In this document: positions 8,140 to 17,470 of the stretch, piece by piece
Numbering within the stretch: the stretch's first letter is position 1
Layout: every line of letters begins with the position of its first letter
Notes under the pieces: model-generated
What the model was told of the DNA's origin: nothing
Databases searched by the model: none
What the model saw: only the letters and a program-made list of their open reading frames with translations
NCBI RefSeq assembly: GCF_026239735.1
Contig: NZ_JAPIVT010000020.1
Span: 1-64,000 of the forward strand
DNA from: Pedobacter sp. MC2016-05
GTDB lineage: Bacteria > Bacteroidota > Bacteroidia > Sphingobacteriales > Sphingobacteriaceae
Length of the DNA stretch: 64,000 bases
Direction of reading: 5' to 3'
Made by a program: the position numbers and the translations under genes

Positions 8140-11100
8140 TTATTTCTCTTCCGCTTGAATAACAACGGGCCCTAATAATCCGGCAGGATTTAAAGGTTTA
8201 CCTTCCAAACGGAAAGGCGCAGTCGTTTTCGTAATTCTTTTATCTTCAGGCAATTTGCTATCCCCTATTAAACGGTTTGCCCAGGTATTCACCACCTCAA
8301 CGGTAATTTTATTTTCACCTTTTTTTATCGCTTTACTGATGTCTAAGCGATGTGGCGCTGTCCACAATGTTCCGCAATTAATCCCATTGATTTTCACTTC
8401 AGCCATGCTGGAAAACCCACCCAAATCAATCCAGGCATTTTTTATATTTCCATTGAATGTAAAACTCTTCGAATAAATAGCAGTCCCAGAGTAGTAATTT
8501 ATGGAGCTGTCTGCATGTTTAGTCCAGTCAGTTAAATCTTTAAATACAACTGGCTTTGACGGACCACCAAGAGCTGGATCGAATTGAACTTGCCAGTCTT
8601 TAGAAATATCCTGGCTAGTTTTAAACTTATTGGAATTTAGCCCAACTTGCAGTTGAGTTAAATTTGTCTTTTCATTAAAAATTACGAATATGGAACCATT
8701 TGCTGGCAATTTTAAGTTAAAATAAGTCCTTCCGTCTCTAATCGACCAGCTTTTAAGAGCGGTTGTATCATTGGTTACCGAATTGTAGATTTTTGGCACC
8801 ATTCCATTTATTCTAAAAGAAAAATTAAATGCTCTTTCTTTAGCTTCTTGGTTTGATATAAAGTAGATGTCAGAGTCGGTCGTTTTTCTATGACCAAATG
8901 CTACTTTTTTTGTTGGCAAAATTGTTGAACTTAACAACATTGATCCTGTAGGGATTTCAGTGATATCCAAATCCTTTCCCAGACCTAAACTATTAAAATC
9001 ATTTCCCTCAAAAGGTGCTCTATAAATTTGCCCTAAACCAAGTTTCTTTATATAGATAGGTTTCCCACCACTCTTAAATGAATCAAAATACCCACCCCAA
9101 ATTTCATCAACAATTTTGTCAAATTGCGCTACTTTAACTTGCTCGTTTCCATTTTGATACATTGGCTTATCTGCTAAAATCACTTTAGCTCCACTCCTAA
9201 TCAATTCCAACAGCTTTTCAACAATTTCAAAACTCATGTATTGATGATTTGGATTCATTTTCATCGCTCCTGGAAAAATCAAAACTTTATAAGTTGCGCC
9301 ACTTTCAAAAATTACCTCGCCATTTTTTACCTTGGCTGTACTCAAAACATCAGGGTTAAAACTGTCGTAAGCGTAACCGCGTAGTGGATTTACCCAGTTT
9401 TCCGGATCAGCGATATTTGCAGAATGCGTTACGCCAGACGGAATCTGACGCAAAGGTTCGCCAACATTGGCCAAACGTTTCTTTTCTGATTCCACAACAT
9501 CAGCACCGAAAATACCAGGTAAGGTTTCAACTAACCGATCTGGCAGAACTGAACGTCGGGGTAATTCTTCTCCTGTAAAAACAGCGATATCAACCACAGG
9601 CTTACCCTGCTGTAACAGGTTTTGTGTTCGCTCTGCGTAGTCTACCCATGCTTTGCCCGCTTTCCACCAGGTTTGGTCTCTTTGAAAATATAAACCCACG
9701 CCATCTAGCGTCATCCCAGGCTTTCTATCTATCCACGGATTATGGGTAAAAACATGATAAACCAATTTGTTAATCCCAAGCGCATAATTCCTATCCTGCA
9801 AGGCTTTCATATTCGAAGGATTTTCATTCCAATCCATGCGAACGGTGGTAAAAGCTTCTGCTTGAACAATATTTTTCCCATAGATATGAGCACCAGAAAT
9901 GGCATCTAACATATCATTTGGCTTATCGTGAGTCGGGCTGTTCAACCAGAATTCTCCCATCGGCACATCAACAGTTTTGTAATGCAACAAGCCATCGCTT
10001 ATCATCGTCGGCGCAATGCTTTCAGCAGTGAAGGTTACCCCTTGTTCTTTAGCTAATTTTGCCAAAGTTTTGTAAAACTGATCTACTACCAATTCGGAGA
10101 TTGTTTTACGAATGTCGTAGAGAAAATTTTCAGAGACTGCAGCGCTTTCTACAGGTAATCCAGTCATGATTGGCAAGTATGGCGTTAAATCGTAACCTCT
10201 GCGTTTTTGAAATTCTGCCTTAAATAATGGCGACCAATTCTGGCTGCCACATTCCCAACTATCTACATGGAAAACGCTTAAAACTTTCTTGGCTATTTCT
10301 GGTCCGCCATGTTTTAGCGCTTCACCATACCAATTTTCGAATTGCAGTTTAACGGCTTCGGGATTAAACTTATCGCACTCCAACCCTTTTCCACCACCTG
10401 CTGTTGCATTGGTATGGCCAGTAGTAGTATGCCCAACTCTTAAAATCGTCCAGCTCGTCTGTCTGGCAGGCAGGTTCCCTTTCGGTGCTTTCCAGTTTAA
10501 AGTTCCATCTGGATTTAATTTATCCGTTAGGTTGATGATTTTATTTAATGGAATACACAGGTCTTTGGCGATTTGTTCATCCGTACTTCTCCTGCTAATT
10601 CTCCAAACCGAACCATTTTTCCCTTCAAACTGACTAATTTGTGCAGCTGAACTTAACTCAAGATTTACCAGTTTTAAAGAAGGTTTCCATTTAGCAGCAT
10701 CCAAATCTTCGGCTCCTGGTTCCGAATCCTTCTTATCATAGATAAATCTGAAAAATTTAGCCGTTGTTGGATTAATAGAATGTGTTACATCCTCGTCGGT
10801 ATCTTGCCAACCATGACGTGGCGCTTCCAGCCTGCCAATCGACCGAAAACTTTTTCCATCATCACTTACCTCGATTGCTAGTCGCTGCGCCTGATAATTA
10901 TTTCCACTAATTTTAATGGTTACCGTTCTGCAAGTAAATGGTTGGGCAAATTCATACTGAATATAACAGGGTTCATTGGAACCAAAGTTCTTCTTATTTC
11001 CGGGCTGAATCAAACCTGTGGCATCAGCACCATTGCTAGCCGTAATTTTAGGTATAACCGTTCTTGTAGAAATGTTTTCGCCCACAGGCGAAGGATAAGC

Positions 11101-11586
11101 ATAAACTGCGATATCTTTATAGTAGTTTTCGTTCAATTCAGGTTTTGAAAGAATAATTTTTGCAGTTGAATTATTTACCACAGACTTTGACCAAACCACC
11201 TTTTGCATAGAAAGTTCGGGTTTAATCCAGGGTCCACCAGCCAAGGCGAAACCATCACTCACATGCATCCCGAGTTTTAAGTTTAGCCGTTTTGCCTCAC
11301 TCATGGCAAACTCCACCAGTTTCCACCATTCGGGCGTAAGTTGAACTGCAGGTGGCGAATAAACAGGCGTTTTATCCGGACCTTGAATACTCATCAAGTA
11401 AGCACCCCCAATTCCATTGGTTTTCATCGCCTCCAAGTCGGCTGTAATACCAGGTTTAGAAACCGCACCTTTTACCCAATACCAAAATACCCAAGGTTTT
11501 GCATTTTCGTTTTGTTGTGCATTAAGCTTAAAGCTAAAATTACAGAGTAGAAAGAACAGAAATATTTTACTAAACACTAGTTTCAT
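8140..11586 (-). CDS. GH106 alpha-L-rhamnosidase
   Basis: 1148 residues, normal for GH106, with a Sec signal peptide (cleaved near LNAQQ, residue 24). The N-terminal WVFWYWVKGAVSKPGI followed by ADLEAMKTNGIGGAYLM is the family signature at the start of the catalytic barrel. A carbohydrate-binding-like beta-sandwich insertion lies around residues 200-310, the second half of the barrel around 400-680, and C-terminal beta-sandwiches near 950-1148. It hydrolyses terminal alpha-L-rhamnose, as known for rhamnogalacturonan side chains. It is encoded just downstream of the FucP-type symporter and upstream of GH127, so it probably works in the periplasm on imported pectin oligosaccharides. One of four rhamnosidase-type genes in the window. 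Confidence 0.95.
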   Translation of the reverse strand: MKLVFSKIFLFFLLCNFSFKLNAQQNENAKPWVFWYWVKGAVSKPGITADLEAMKTNGIGGAYLMSIQGPDKTPVYSPPAVQLTPEWWKLVEFAMSEAKRLNLKLGMHVSDGFALAGGPWIKPELSMQKVVWSKSVVNNSTAKIILSKPELNENYYKDIAVYAYPSPVGENISTRTVIPKITASNGADATGLIQPGNKKNFGSNEPCYIQYEFAQPFTCRTVTIKISGNNYQAQRLAIEVSDDGKSFRSIGRLEAPRHGWQDTDEDVTHSINPTTAKFFRFIYDKKDSEPGAEDLDAAKWKPSLKLVNLELSSAAQISQFEGKNGSVWRISRRSTDEQIAKDLCIPLNKIINLTDKLNPDGTLNWKAPKGNLPARQTSWTILRVGHTTTGHTNATAGGGKGLECDKFNPEAVKLQFENWYGEALKHGGPEIAKKVLSVFHVDSWECGSQNWSPLFKAEFQKRRGYDLTPYLPIMTGLPVESAAVSENFLYDIRKTISELVVDQFYKTLAKLAKEQGVTFTAESIAPTMISDGLLHYKTVDVPMGEFWLNSPTHDKPNDMLDAISGAHIYGKNIVQAEAFTTVRMDWNENPSNMKALQDRNYALGINKLVYHVFTHNPWIDRKPGMTLDGVGLYFQRDQTWWKAGKAWVDYAERTQNLLQQGKPVVDIAVFTGEELPRRSVLPDRLVETLPGIFGADVVESEKKRLANVGEPLRQIPSGVTHSANIADPENWVNPLRGYAYDSFNPDVLSTAKVKNGEVIFESGATYKVLIFPGAMKMNPNHQYMSFEIVEKLLELIRSGAKVILADKPMYQNGNEQVKVAQFDKIVDEIWGGYFDSFKSGGKPIYIKKLGLGQIYRAPFEGNDFNSLGLGKDLDITEIPTGSMLLSSTILPTKKVAFGHRKTTDSDIYFISNQEAKERAFNFSFRINGMVPKIYNSVTNDTTALKSWSIRDGRTYFNLKLPANGSIFVIFNEKTNLTQLQVGLNSNKFKTSQDISKDWQVQFDPALGGPSKPVVFKDLTDWTKHADSSINYYSGTAIYSKSFTFNGNIKNAWIDLGGFSSMAEVKINGINCGTLWTAPHRLDISKAIKKGENKITVEVVNTWANRLIGDSKLPEDKRITKTTAPFRLEGKPLNPAGLLGPVVIQAEEK

Positions 11587-11694
11587 TTTGATTTTTTTTT
11601 GTCATGGCCATATTCGATTTTAAGCGAAATGAACCATTGATGGTGTATTGGCCAATTGATATCTTTCGCTGCTCCTGGCAATGTGTTTTGTGCC

Positions 11695-11718
11695 TTGCCT
11701 GCAACTACGGGCAGGCAA
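11695..11718. repeat. Hairpin downstream of the FucP-type symporter gene
   Basis: TTGCCTGC (11695-11702) pairs perfectly with GCAGGCAA (11711-11718) across an 8-nt loop, within a degenerate copy of a larger inverted repeat in the 150-bp gap. No strong U-tract follows on the minus strand, so termination would be partial at best. Confidence 0.5.
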
Positions 11719-11736
11719 TGGCGAATAGTTTCTGAT

Positions 11737-13026
11737 CTATTTATGAGCGATTTTATAACCTCTTATTCCGAAATAGAGAATAATTAAATAACAAACTAAC
11801 GGGATACTGTAACCTATTTGGATATTATCTCCATAATGATCGATTAGGGATCCCATTCCAAATGGTAATATAGCACCGCCAACAATTGACATAATGAGCC
11901 AAGATGAACCCGGTTTTGTATCCTCTCCTATACCATCTATTCCCAAGGCAAAAATGGTTGGGAACATAATCGACATGAAGAAACCCAAACCGCCCAAAGC
12001 GTAAACTACTACTACTCCTGTTCCAGTTATAGCAACAATACTAAGTAAAACACATATTACAGCGTAAATAGCCAATAGTTTGTTTGATGCGATGTAGCGT
12101 AATAAAGCTGTCCCCACAAATCGCCCAACTAAAAATAATGTACCATATAACCCTAGATAATTCAATGCTGTATACTCATCAAAACCACCAGCCTGTTGTG
12201 CTGCCCTGATGAAAAAGCTAGTTACACAAACCTGTGCACCTACGTAAAAAAACTGTGCAATTACTGCCCAACGTAAATGTTTATGTTTTAAAGCGCCCAA
12301 AAAACTACCTTGAGAAATACCATCTTTACTGGCTGTTTTCACCTCTGGAAGTTTCATAAAATAAAATAGCAAGGCCACTAAAACCAAAATAGTTCCCAAA
12401 ATAATATATGGTGTTTTTACTGTTGATGCTTCGGTTAGAAAATAATTGTTTCTAACAGTTTCCGTCATTGCCGCTAATTCTTCTTTGGTGTGAGATTTAC
12501 CAGAAAGAATAAATCGACCTACAACTGTTGCCAAAGGTGCTGCTAAACCATTAAATGTTGCTGCAAGGTTTAGTCGCCATGCAGCTTTATCAGGACTACC
12601 TAATATTGCTGCGTAAGGATTTGCAGAGGTTTCTAACAACGTTAAACCGCAACCAATGATGAAAAGCGCTATTAAGAATGTAATGTAAGACAAATTATTT
12701 GCTGCAGGAACGAATAAAAAAGCGCCGAAAGCGAAGGCCAGCAATCCAGTAATCATGGTTGATTTATACCCGAACCGTTTTAGAAGTACACCTGCAGGAA
12801 TTGCCATTAAAAAATAAGCTAAAAATACTGAAGTATCAATCAATGTAGATTGACTATTGCTCAGGTTACACGCCTTTTTTAAGTGTGGAATTAAAATCGA
12901 ATCCAGATTATGCGCCATTCCCCAAAGGAAGAAAAGACTTACGACTAATATAAATGGCAATAAATATTTTTTCCCTGCTGAAGGATCACCTTCGGTTACA
13001 ATTTCTGGCTGTGTGTTGTGGTTCAT
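11737..13026 (-). CDS. FucP-type MFS sugar:H+ symporter
   Basis: 429-residue inner-membrane transporter with about 12 hydrophobic segments. It has the FucP hallmarks FFLWGMAHNLDSILIPHLKK in TM1, with the acidic residue needed for proton coupling, and LLETSANPYAAILG in TM4 with the key Glu. FucP homologues import L-fucose and related sugars with a proton. In this context it probably imports L-rhamnose or L-fucose set free in the periplasm by GH106/GH78 enzymes, feeding the SDR and dehydrogenase at the left end. It starts with ATG at 13026. The preceding 151-bp gap holds a repeat. Family certain, substrate inferred. Confidence 0.92.
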   Translation of the reverse strand: MNHNTQPEIVTEGDPSAGKKYLLPFILVVSLFFLWGMAHNLDSILIPHLKKACNLSNSQSTLIDTSVFLAYFLMAIPAGVLLKRFGYKSTMITGLLAFAFGAFLFVPAANNLSYITFLIALFIIGCGLTLLETSANPYAAILGSPDKAAWRLNLAATFNGLAAPLATVVGRFILSGKSHTKEELAAMTETVRNNYFLTEASTVKTPYIILGTILVLVALLFYFMKLPEVKTASKDGISQGSFLGALKHKHLRWAVIAQFFYVGAQVCVTSFFIRAAQQAGGFDEYTALNYLGLYGTLFLVGRFVGTALLRYIASNKLLAIYAVICVLLSIVAITGTGVVVVYALGGLGFFMSIMFPTIFALGIDGIGEDTKPGSSWLIMSIVGGAILPFGMGSLIDHYGDNIQIGYSIPLVCYLIILYFGIRGYKIAHK

Positions 13027-13039
13027 TATATTTGGTTTA

Positions 13040-13177
13040 TTTGTTCGTTCATTGGTTTATTAGTCATTGGTTCATTAGGGCGTATCTCTACTTATATGTT
13101 CGTTCACTGGGTGGTATTTACGTTTTACTACAACTATCAATATCGGCACCCAAACCAATGAACTATTGGCTAATGAA
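13040..13177. repeat. Low-complexity inverted intergenic repeat (GTTCATTGGTTTATTAG type)
   Basis: The gap between the MaoC and symporter genes has GTTCATTGGTTTATTAGTCATTGGTTCATTAG on the left and CCAATGAACTATTGGCTAATGAACTAATGA on the right, forming a long imperfect hairpin. No coding capacity is seen. Confidence 0.6.
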
Positions 13178-13621
13178 CTAATGATTTTTCTTTACTACTA
13201 GCAAATGGTCGCAGACTAAAACTACGTCTCCATGCTGATTGATTATTTCTACATGTTCGGTTACTGTTCCGTATTCGGGTCTTTTGCTATCTCCCTTTTC
13301 AGAGATTGTGATTTCTGAATGTATGGTATCGCCAATGAAAACTGGTTTTACAAAACGCAATTTATCGTAGCCTTTGCTCATCGCCTCAGGATTAATTTCT
13401 GATGCCGTTAATCCGATTCCTATGCTAAAAATCATCGTTCCATGGGCAATTCTTTGTTTAAAAGGTTGCGTAGCGCACCATTCTGCATCCATGTGGTGTG
13501 GAAAAAAATCACCCGTATGGCCGGCGTGAACTACGAAATCGGTTTCTGTGATCGTACGCCCAAGCGTTATACGTTTATCTTGTAATTGGTAATCTTCAAA
13601 AAATGTTGATTTGAAATACAT
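13178..13621 (-). CDS. MaoC-family (R)-specific enoyl-CoA hydratase-like protein
   Basis: 147-residue single hot-dog-fold hydratase, cytoplasmic. The start is placed at ATG 13621 because the longer in-frame extension (to 13693) translates the simple repeat sequence upstream. The hydratase-2 motif is present as [19 protein letters not shown] followed by RIAHG; the Asp/His pair is the expected catalytic dyad for adding water to an enoyl-CoA. It follows a Gfo/Idh/MocA gene and two CaiB/BaiF CoA-transferases, so the cassette appears to process a CoA thioester made from a sugar-derived acid. Itaconate- and mesaconate-type pathways use the same pair of enzyme classes (CaiB transferase plus MaoC hydratase), which is the closest known logic. 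Substrate unknown. Confidence 0.88.
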   Translation of the reverse strand: MYFKSTFFEDYQLQDKRITLGRTITETDFVVHAGHTGDFFPHHMDAEWCATQPFKQRIAHGTMIFSIGIGLTASEINPEAMSKGYDKLRFVKPVFIGDTIHSEITISEKGDSKRPEYGTVTEHVEIINQHGDVVLVCDHLLVVKKNH

Positions 13622-13671
13622 TTTATTTTTTTTTAAAAAATTTTCGTTGTCTTGGCCAGACGGGCTTTTTT

Positions 13672-13687
13672 CTTTTGATCGCAAAAG
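13672..13687. repeat. CTTTTGATCGCAAAAG dyad in dispersed repeat
   Basis: CTTTTG and CAAAAG flank a 4-nt centre, inside a stretch (GGGCTTTTTTCTTTTGATCGCAAAAGAAACAAAA) whose style is common in Bacteroidota intergenic repeats. It extends the MaoC reading frame by chance and should not be read as protein. Confidence 0.5.
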
Positions 13688-13833
13688 AAACAAAACTCCC
13701 AGCTTAAAATTTTTCTATTTAAGTTAATGCTTTGGCTTTAACTGTGCATCCCGAAAAATTTGTTAGGCTGGATTTTAGTAGAACGACTTTAAGTGCTTTG
13801 GCTCTTCAAATCGCCTATATCCGAAATTAAAAC

Positions 13834-14913
13834 TTATAACTTATAACCTAAAACATTTACCCCTCCAGTATCACTTGATTGATATGCACTTTCCACAACA
13901 GCCATCGTTTGAATTACATCCTCAACACTGGTATACAACACATCACTCGAACCCTCGTTATACCTCATCAGATTTGCCATCGTTCCAATAAAAGCTTCCG
14001 GAAACCAAGAACCTTCCAGTTTTACAGTTTGCCATTCAGGCGATTTGCCTTCTTCTACAATACAGTACTCGAAAACGTCCGGCACACCATGAGGATAATC
14101 CATCAATAAGCCTATTTTTGCCACAATTGCACCTTTTGTACCCTCCCATTTAATATAACTCTCCTGGTGGTTTGGTCCGAAATCATGATCATGGTTGGTG
14201 TTAATCACCGCATGGAGGGTATCCCCGTAATCTAACAAAATTGTAGACCGTGAAGATGATAAATTTTTCTCGGGATGCTTCAAAGTTTTTGCTAAAACAG
14301 TGTTGGGATTACCCAAAAACGATCTGATCAGATCTACATAATGGATGCTATGGTATTGAATTTCAAGCCTTGGATGAATGATTACATGTGGAAAAATTTC
14401 CCATGGCGTTTTAATCGTTACCCGAACTTCCATATCGTAAAGTTCACCAATGAGCCCCTTATCAATCAGGTCTCTTGCTGCACTTACAAAAGGCGCAAAG
14501 CGAAGTTGAAAGTTAATAGATGCTTTCAAGTTCTTAGAACGGCAAAGCGCTAAAATCTCATTTGCCTGGGCAAAATCATCACCCATAGGCTTCTGAATTA
14601 ATACAGCGCTTCCATCTGGCAATTGATTTAAAGCATCGATATATTGCGCAGGCATTGTTGTTAAATCATAAACTGTATTTTCTGGTGCATTAACCACAGC
14701 TTCTGCTACAGAATTGTACACATTTGGAATACCAAAAGCATCTGCTAATTTTTGGGCTCGTTCTTTGGTTCGGTTTACGATGCCGTGTACTTCAAAACCC
14801 GCAATTTTATAGGCAGGTAGATGCGCATCTGCCACGATTCCACCAGCACCAATAATGATAATTGGTTGCTTGGTAAGCGGTAATTCTGGTTTATATTTTA
14901 TATCAATACTCAT
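13834..14913 (-). CDS. Gfo/Idh/MocA-family oxidoreductase in the CoA-transferase cassette
   Basis: 359 residues, cytoplasmic (no signal). The Rossmann start PIIIIGAGGIVADAHLPAYK is followed by NRTKERAQKLADAFG and the conserved IQKPMGDDFAQANEIL (EKP motif with Gln for Glu). The C-terminal substrate domain includes QYHSIHYVDLIRSFLG with its conserved HxxD-like block. It overlaps the upstream solute-binding-protein gene by 4 bp (ATGA at 14910-14913), showing translational coupling. It probably oxidises or reduces a sugar or sugar acid with NAD(P). That a member of this family is locked to SBP and CoA-transferase genes suggests it prepares the acid that is then activated to a CoA thioester (inference). 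Confidence 0.88.
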   Translation of the reverse strand: MSIDIKYKPELPLTKQPIIIIGAGGIVADAHLPAYKIAGFEVHGIVNRTKERAQKLADAFGIPNVYNSVAEAVVNAPENTVYDLTTMPAQYIDALNQLPDGSAVLIQKPMGDDFAQANEILALCRSKNLKASINFQLRFAPFVSAARDLIDKGLIGELYDMEVRVTIKTPWEIFPHVIIHPRLEIQYHSIHYVDLIRSFLGNPNTVLAKTLKHPEKNLSSSRSTILLDYGDTLHAVINTNHDHDFGPNHQESYIKWEGTKGAIVAKIGLLMDYPHGVPDVFEYCIVEEGKSPEWQTVKLEGSWFPEAFIGTMANLMRYNEGSSDVLYTSVEDVIQTMAVVESAYQSSDTGGVNVLGYKL

Positions 14914-16148
14914 TTATCAATTTTATTTATCTGGTTTTGTGCTTCTAAAATAAGCGCTTCACTTGGCGTTTCCGTATTTACCGCCTGCAAAACCATTTGA
15001 TCAATAATAGCGGCAATTGCTGCCCAATTTTGTTTTTGCGGTAGCATGTTTGCCACCTCATGCAACGTTTCCAATTTGTGGTAATAAGGAATAATGGCGT
15101 TAATTTCAGCATCATTCCAGGTTGAAATTCTGCAGCCAATTCCCCCTTCCATTGTAAGTTGTTTATCTTGTTCCTGAGCTAAAGCAAAGCGAAGAAAATC
15201 ATAAGCAAGATCCTTATTTTTACTGCCTTTGGCGATGGTGTAAAGCCAGTAAACATTTAACGAAGCGGAATTCTTACCCTCCGCTGCAGGTAACAAGCCG
15301 ACATCAACTTTTCCTTTAACTTTAGAATTTGCATCTATTTCACACATCGCTGCAAAGCCAAACCAGTTGATCATCATGGCAGCTTCTCCTTGCGAAAATG
15401 CAATTCCTGCGGCTACCGATTCGAATTCAGCTGATTTTGGATGGACCGCAGTTTTATCATTAACAATTTTTCGGTAGAAATCTAACCCGCTGATTGCGGC
15501 CTCAGTATTAATTTGGATAAATCCACTCTTATCTGTTAAGCTCCCGCCCCTGGTCCACAATTGTAGGCAAAAATCAAATACCGTATTATGCCCATCATGA
15601 TAGCAGGCAAAAATGCTTCCGTATAAATTATCTTCTGGACGGTTAAAATATTGGGCAATTTGATGGAAGTCTTCCCAGGTTTTTGGCGCTTCCAACGGCT
15701 TCCCGTACTTTGCCAAAAACCTTGTTTGCTCAAGGTCGCTTTCGAATAAGTCTTTTCTGTAGATGAGACATTCTGGCCCGTCGTGAAAGGGCAAGCCTAC
15801 TATTTCCCAGCCAAAACGCTGCAACGTTAATAGCGACTTACTCCATCCCCTCGGAAAATCCTCAGGTTTATTTTTGTTGATGTAAGGATTCAGTACTTCA
15901 AAATCATGATGGGAATAACCTTCCAAAACCCAATCTGTACTGATGTGGGCAATGTCAAAATCTCCATTTGCTAAACCTTTTTTTGAAATGGTTTTATCAT
16001 AGAGTTCGTGTAAATCCATCACCACCATTTCCAACTTTATGGTGCAGCCAGAAAATTCACAATACTGATCCCAGAATTTCTGTATGGCCGATTCAAAAGG
16101 AGCAAATTTGCGAACAGCTATTTTAAAAGTTTCTATCTGGTTATGCAT
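14910..16148 (-). CDS. Solute-binding-protein-fold protein without signal peptide (SBP2)
   Basis: 412 residues from ATG 16148. It resembles extracellular sugar-binding components of ABC importers: DFDIAHISTDWVLEGYSHHDF in lobe 1, KTWEDFHQIAQYF in the hinge region, GIAFSQGEAAMMINWFG, and AAEGKNSASLNVYWLYTIAKGSKNKDLAYDFLRF near the C-terminus. But the N-terminus (MHNQIETFKIAVRKFAP) has no hydrophobic segment, and no ABC permease or ATPase gene lies anywhere in the window. ATG overlaps the stop of the CoA-transferase gene (ATGCATAA) and its own stop overlaps the Gfo/Idh start, so the three are translationally coupled. I infer a cytoplasmic ligand-binding or catalytic role tied to the CoA-transferase. 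A second homologue is encoded at 18628-19788. Confidence 0.82.
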   Translation of the reverse strand: MHNQIETFKIAVRKFAPFESAIQKFWDQYCEFSGCTIKLEMVVMDLHELYDKTISKKGLANGDFDIAHISTDWVLEGYSHHDFEVLNPYINKNKPEDFPRGWSKSLLTLQRFGWEIVGLPFHDGPECLIYRKDLFESDLEQTRFLAKYGKPLEAPKTWEDFHQIAQYFNRPEDNLYGSIFACYHDGHNTVFDFCLQLWTRGGSLTDKSGFIQINTEAAISGLDFYRKIVNDKTAVHPKSAEFESVAAGIAFSQGEAAMMINWFGFAAMCEIDANSKVKGKVDVGLLPAAEGKNSASLNVYWLYTIAKGSKNKDLAYDFLRFALAQEQDKQLTMEGGIGCRISTWNDAEINAIIPYYHKLETLHEVANMLPQKQNWAAIAAIIDQMVLQAVNTETPSEALILEAQNQINKIDK

Positions 16149-17304
16149 TAGCAATCGTATTCTGAGTGATGAATTCTTTGATAATCCTTTCGTTGTCCTG
16201 CCCCAATTTTGGAGAACCTTTACTGGAAGTTAATAGCTCGCCATCAATACGAATCGGACATCTGGTGGTTTCATATTTGTAACCGTCTATCATCTCCACT
16301 TCCTGTATCATATTTAAAACCTTGAAACCCTCGTGAGCCATTAGTGCATTCCAGTTTAATACATCTGCACACCAAATATCTGCCGGCTCTAAAACAGAAA
16401 GCCACGTTTCAGTAGTTGCAGTAAGCAGATGTGCTGCTAAAATCGTTTTAATTTCGTCTCTTTTATCAAAAGCTTCTTTCAATTCTACGTAATCTTCCAA
16501 CTTTTCGCAACCCAATAATTGGCCTAACTGAGGAATTGAACCCATTGCTAAAGCCAAATAGCCGTTTTCCGTTTGATAGATACCATAGGGTGCACCGAGA
16601 TAAGCATTGGCATTATTTCTTTTTGAACGTTCTGGTAAGGCGCCTCCATCATTCATGAAGGTGGTAATCGTCTCAAACTGAAAATCATAGGCCGATTCCA
16701 TCATGCTTACTTGCACAAAACCGCCCTCATTTTTTATCACTTTGCGATACAGACAAGCTAAAAGCCCTTGCGCCAAATGCGCACCAGCCAGCATATCAAC
16801 AATAGATAAACCCATTGCCACAGGACCGCTATCCGCATTTCCTGTTAGGGATGTGAGTCCGGTAACTGATTGTAATAGTAAATCCTGACCAGGTTTATTT
16901 TTCCATTCTGTATTTGTTCCATAGCCTGAAACTTCACCATAAATAATTTCTGGATTTAAAGCGCAAACTGAAGGATAATCAAAGCCCAGACGTTCCATCA
17001 CACCGGGGCGAAAATTGTGGATCATCACATCTGCTTTCTTTAGCAGCTCACGCACCATATCTCTGTCTTCTTCATTCTTTAAATCTACCTCAAAGCTCTC
17101 CTTATTTCTATTGATGGCATGAAAAACAGACGATTCTCCGTTCATAATCAGGTTAGAAGTATATAGGGTACGACAGATATCGCCAATCCCTAAACGTTCA
17201 ATTTTGATTACCCGAGCGCCCATGTCCGCCAGGCGTAAACTCGCCGATGGACCTGATAGAAACTGGCTGAAATCGATAACTAAATAATCTTCAAGCGGTC
17301 TCAT
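16141..17304 (-). CDS. CaiB/BaiF class III CoA-transferase (copy 2)
   Basis: 387 residues, the usual length for the family. The N-terminal DFSQFLSGPSASLRLADMGARVIKIE is a typical start. ADVMIHNFRPGVMERLG lies near residues 91-107, and PGQDLLLQSVTGL near 138-150. The expected catalytic aspartate is Asp170 in GLSIVDMLAGAHLAQG. Class III enzymes move CoA between carboxylic acids as interlocked dimers in the cytosol. It shares its style with the neighbouring copy (17471-18631), so they could form a heteromer, as in succinyl-CoA:malate CoA-transferase of Chloroflexus. Its stop overlaps the start of SBP2. A 166-bp gap with an inverted repeat separates it from copy 1. Acid substrate unknown. Confidence 0.92.
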   Translation of the reverse strand: MRPLEDYLVIDFSQFLSGPSASLRLADMGARVIKIERLGIGDICRTLYTSNLIMNGESSVFHAINRNKESFEVDLKNEEDRDMVRELLKKADVMIHNFRPGVMERLGFDYPSVCALNPEIIYGEVSGYGTNTEWKNKPGQDLLLQSVTGLTSLTGNADSGPVAMGLSIVDMLAGAHLAQGLLACLYRKVIKNEGGFVQVSMMESAYDFQFETITTFMNDGGALPERSKRNNANAYLGAPYGIYQTENGYLALAMGSIPQLGQLLGCEKLEDYVELKEAFDKRDEIKTILAAHLLTATTETWLSVLEPADIWCADVLNWNALMAHEGFKVLNMIQEVEMIDGYKYETTRCPIRIDGELLTSSKGSPKLGQDNERIIKEFITQNTIANA

Positions 17305-17335
17305 AATTTTGTTTATTTCTACTACTATAACTTGC

Positions 17336-17465
17336 TGTCATTCTGAGGGCAACCAAGAATCCCTAACCTATTTACACTGTACTCATTTCAACCACCAAAA
17401 TGTTCGATGATATTATCATTCAGTCTTTTATAGCTTGCAGATTCTTCACTGTGTTCAGAATGACA
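17336..17465. repeat. Family-B inverted repeat (TGTCATTCTGAGG...AGAATGACA)
   Basis: TGTCATTCTGAGGGCAACCAAGAATC at the left end and GATTCTTCACTGTGTTCAGAATGACA at the right end are near-perfect inverse copies about 75 nt apart. This is a different dispersed repeat from family A, and it separates the two CoA-transferase genes. Confidence 0.85.
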
Positions 17466-17470
17466 ACCTA

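Noticed and set aside
10289-10633. 114-codon plus-strand open frame inside GH106
   Set aside because: Antisense shadow of a conserved coding region, without a plausible start context or domain.
13622-13693. Longer start for the MaoC gene
   Set aside because: The 24 extra codons translate a poly-A/T and dispersed-repeat region ([12 protein letters not shown]) that does not belong to the hot-dog fold.
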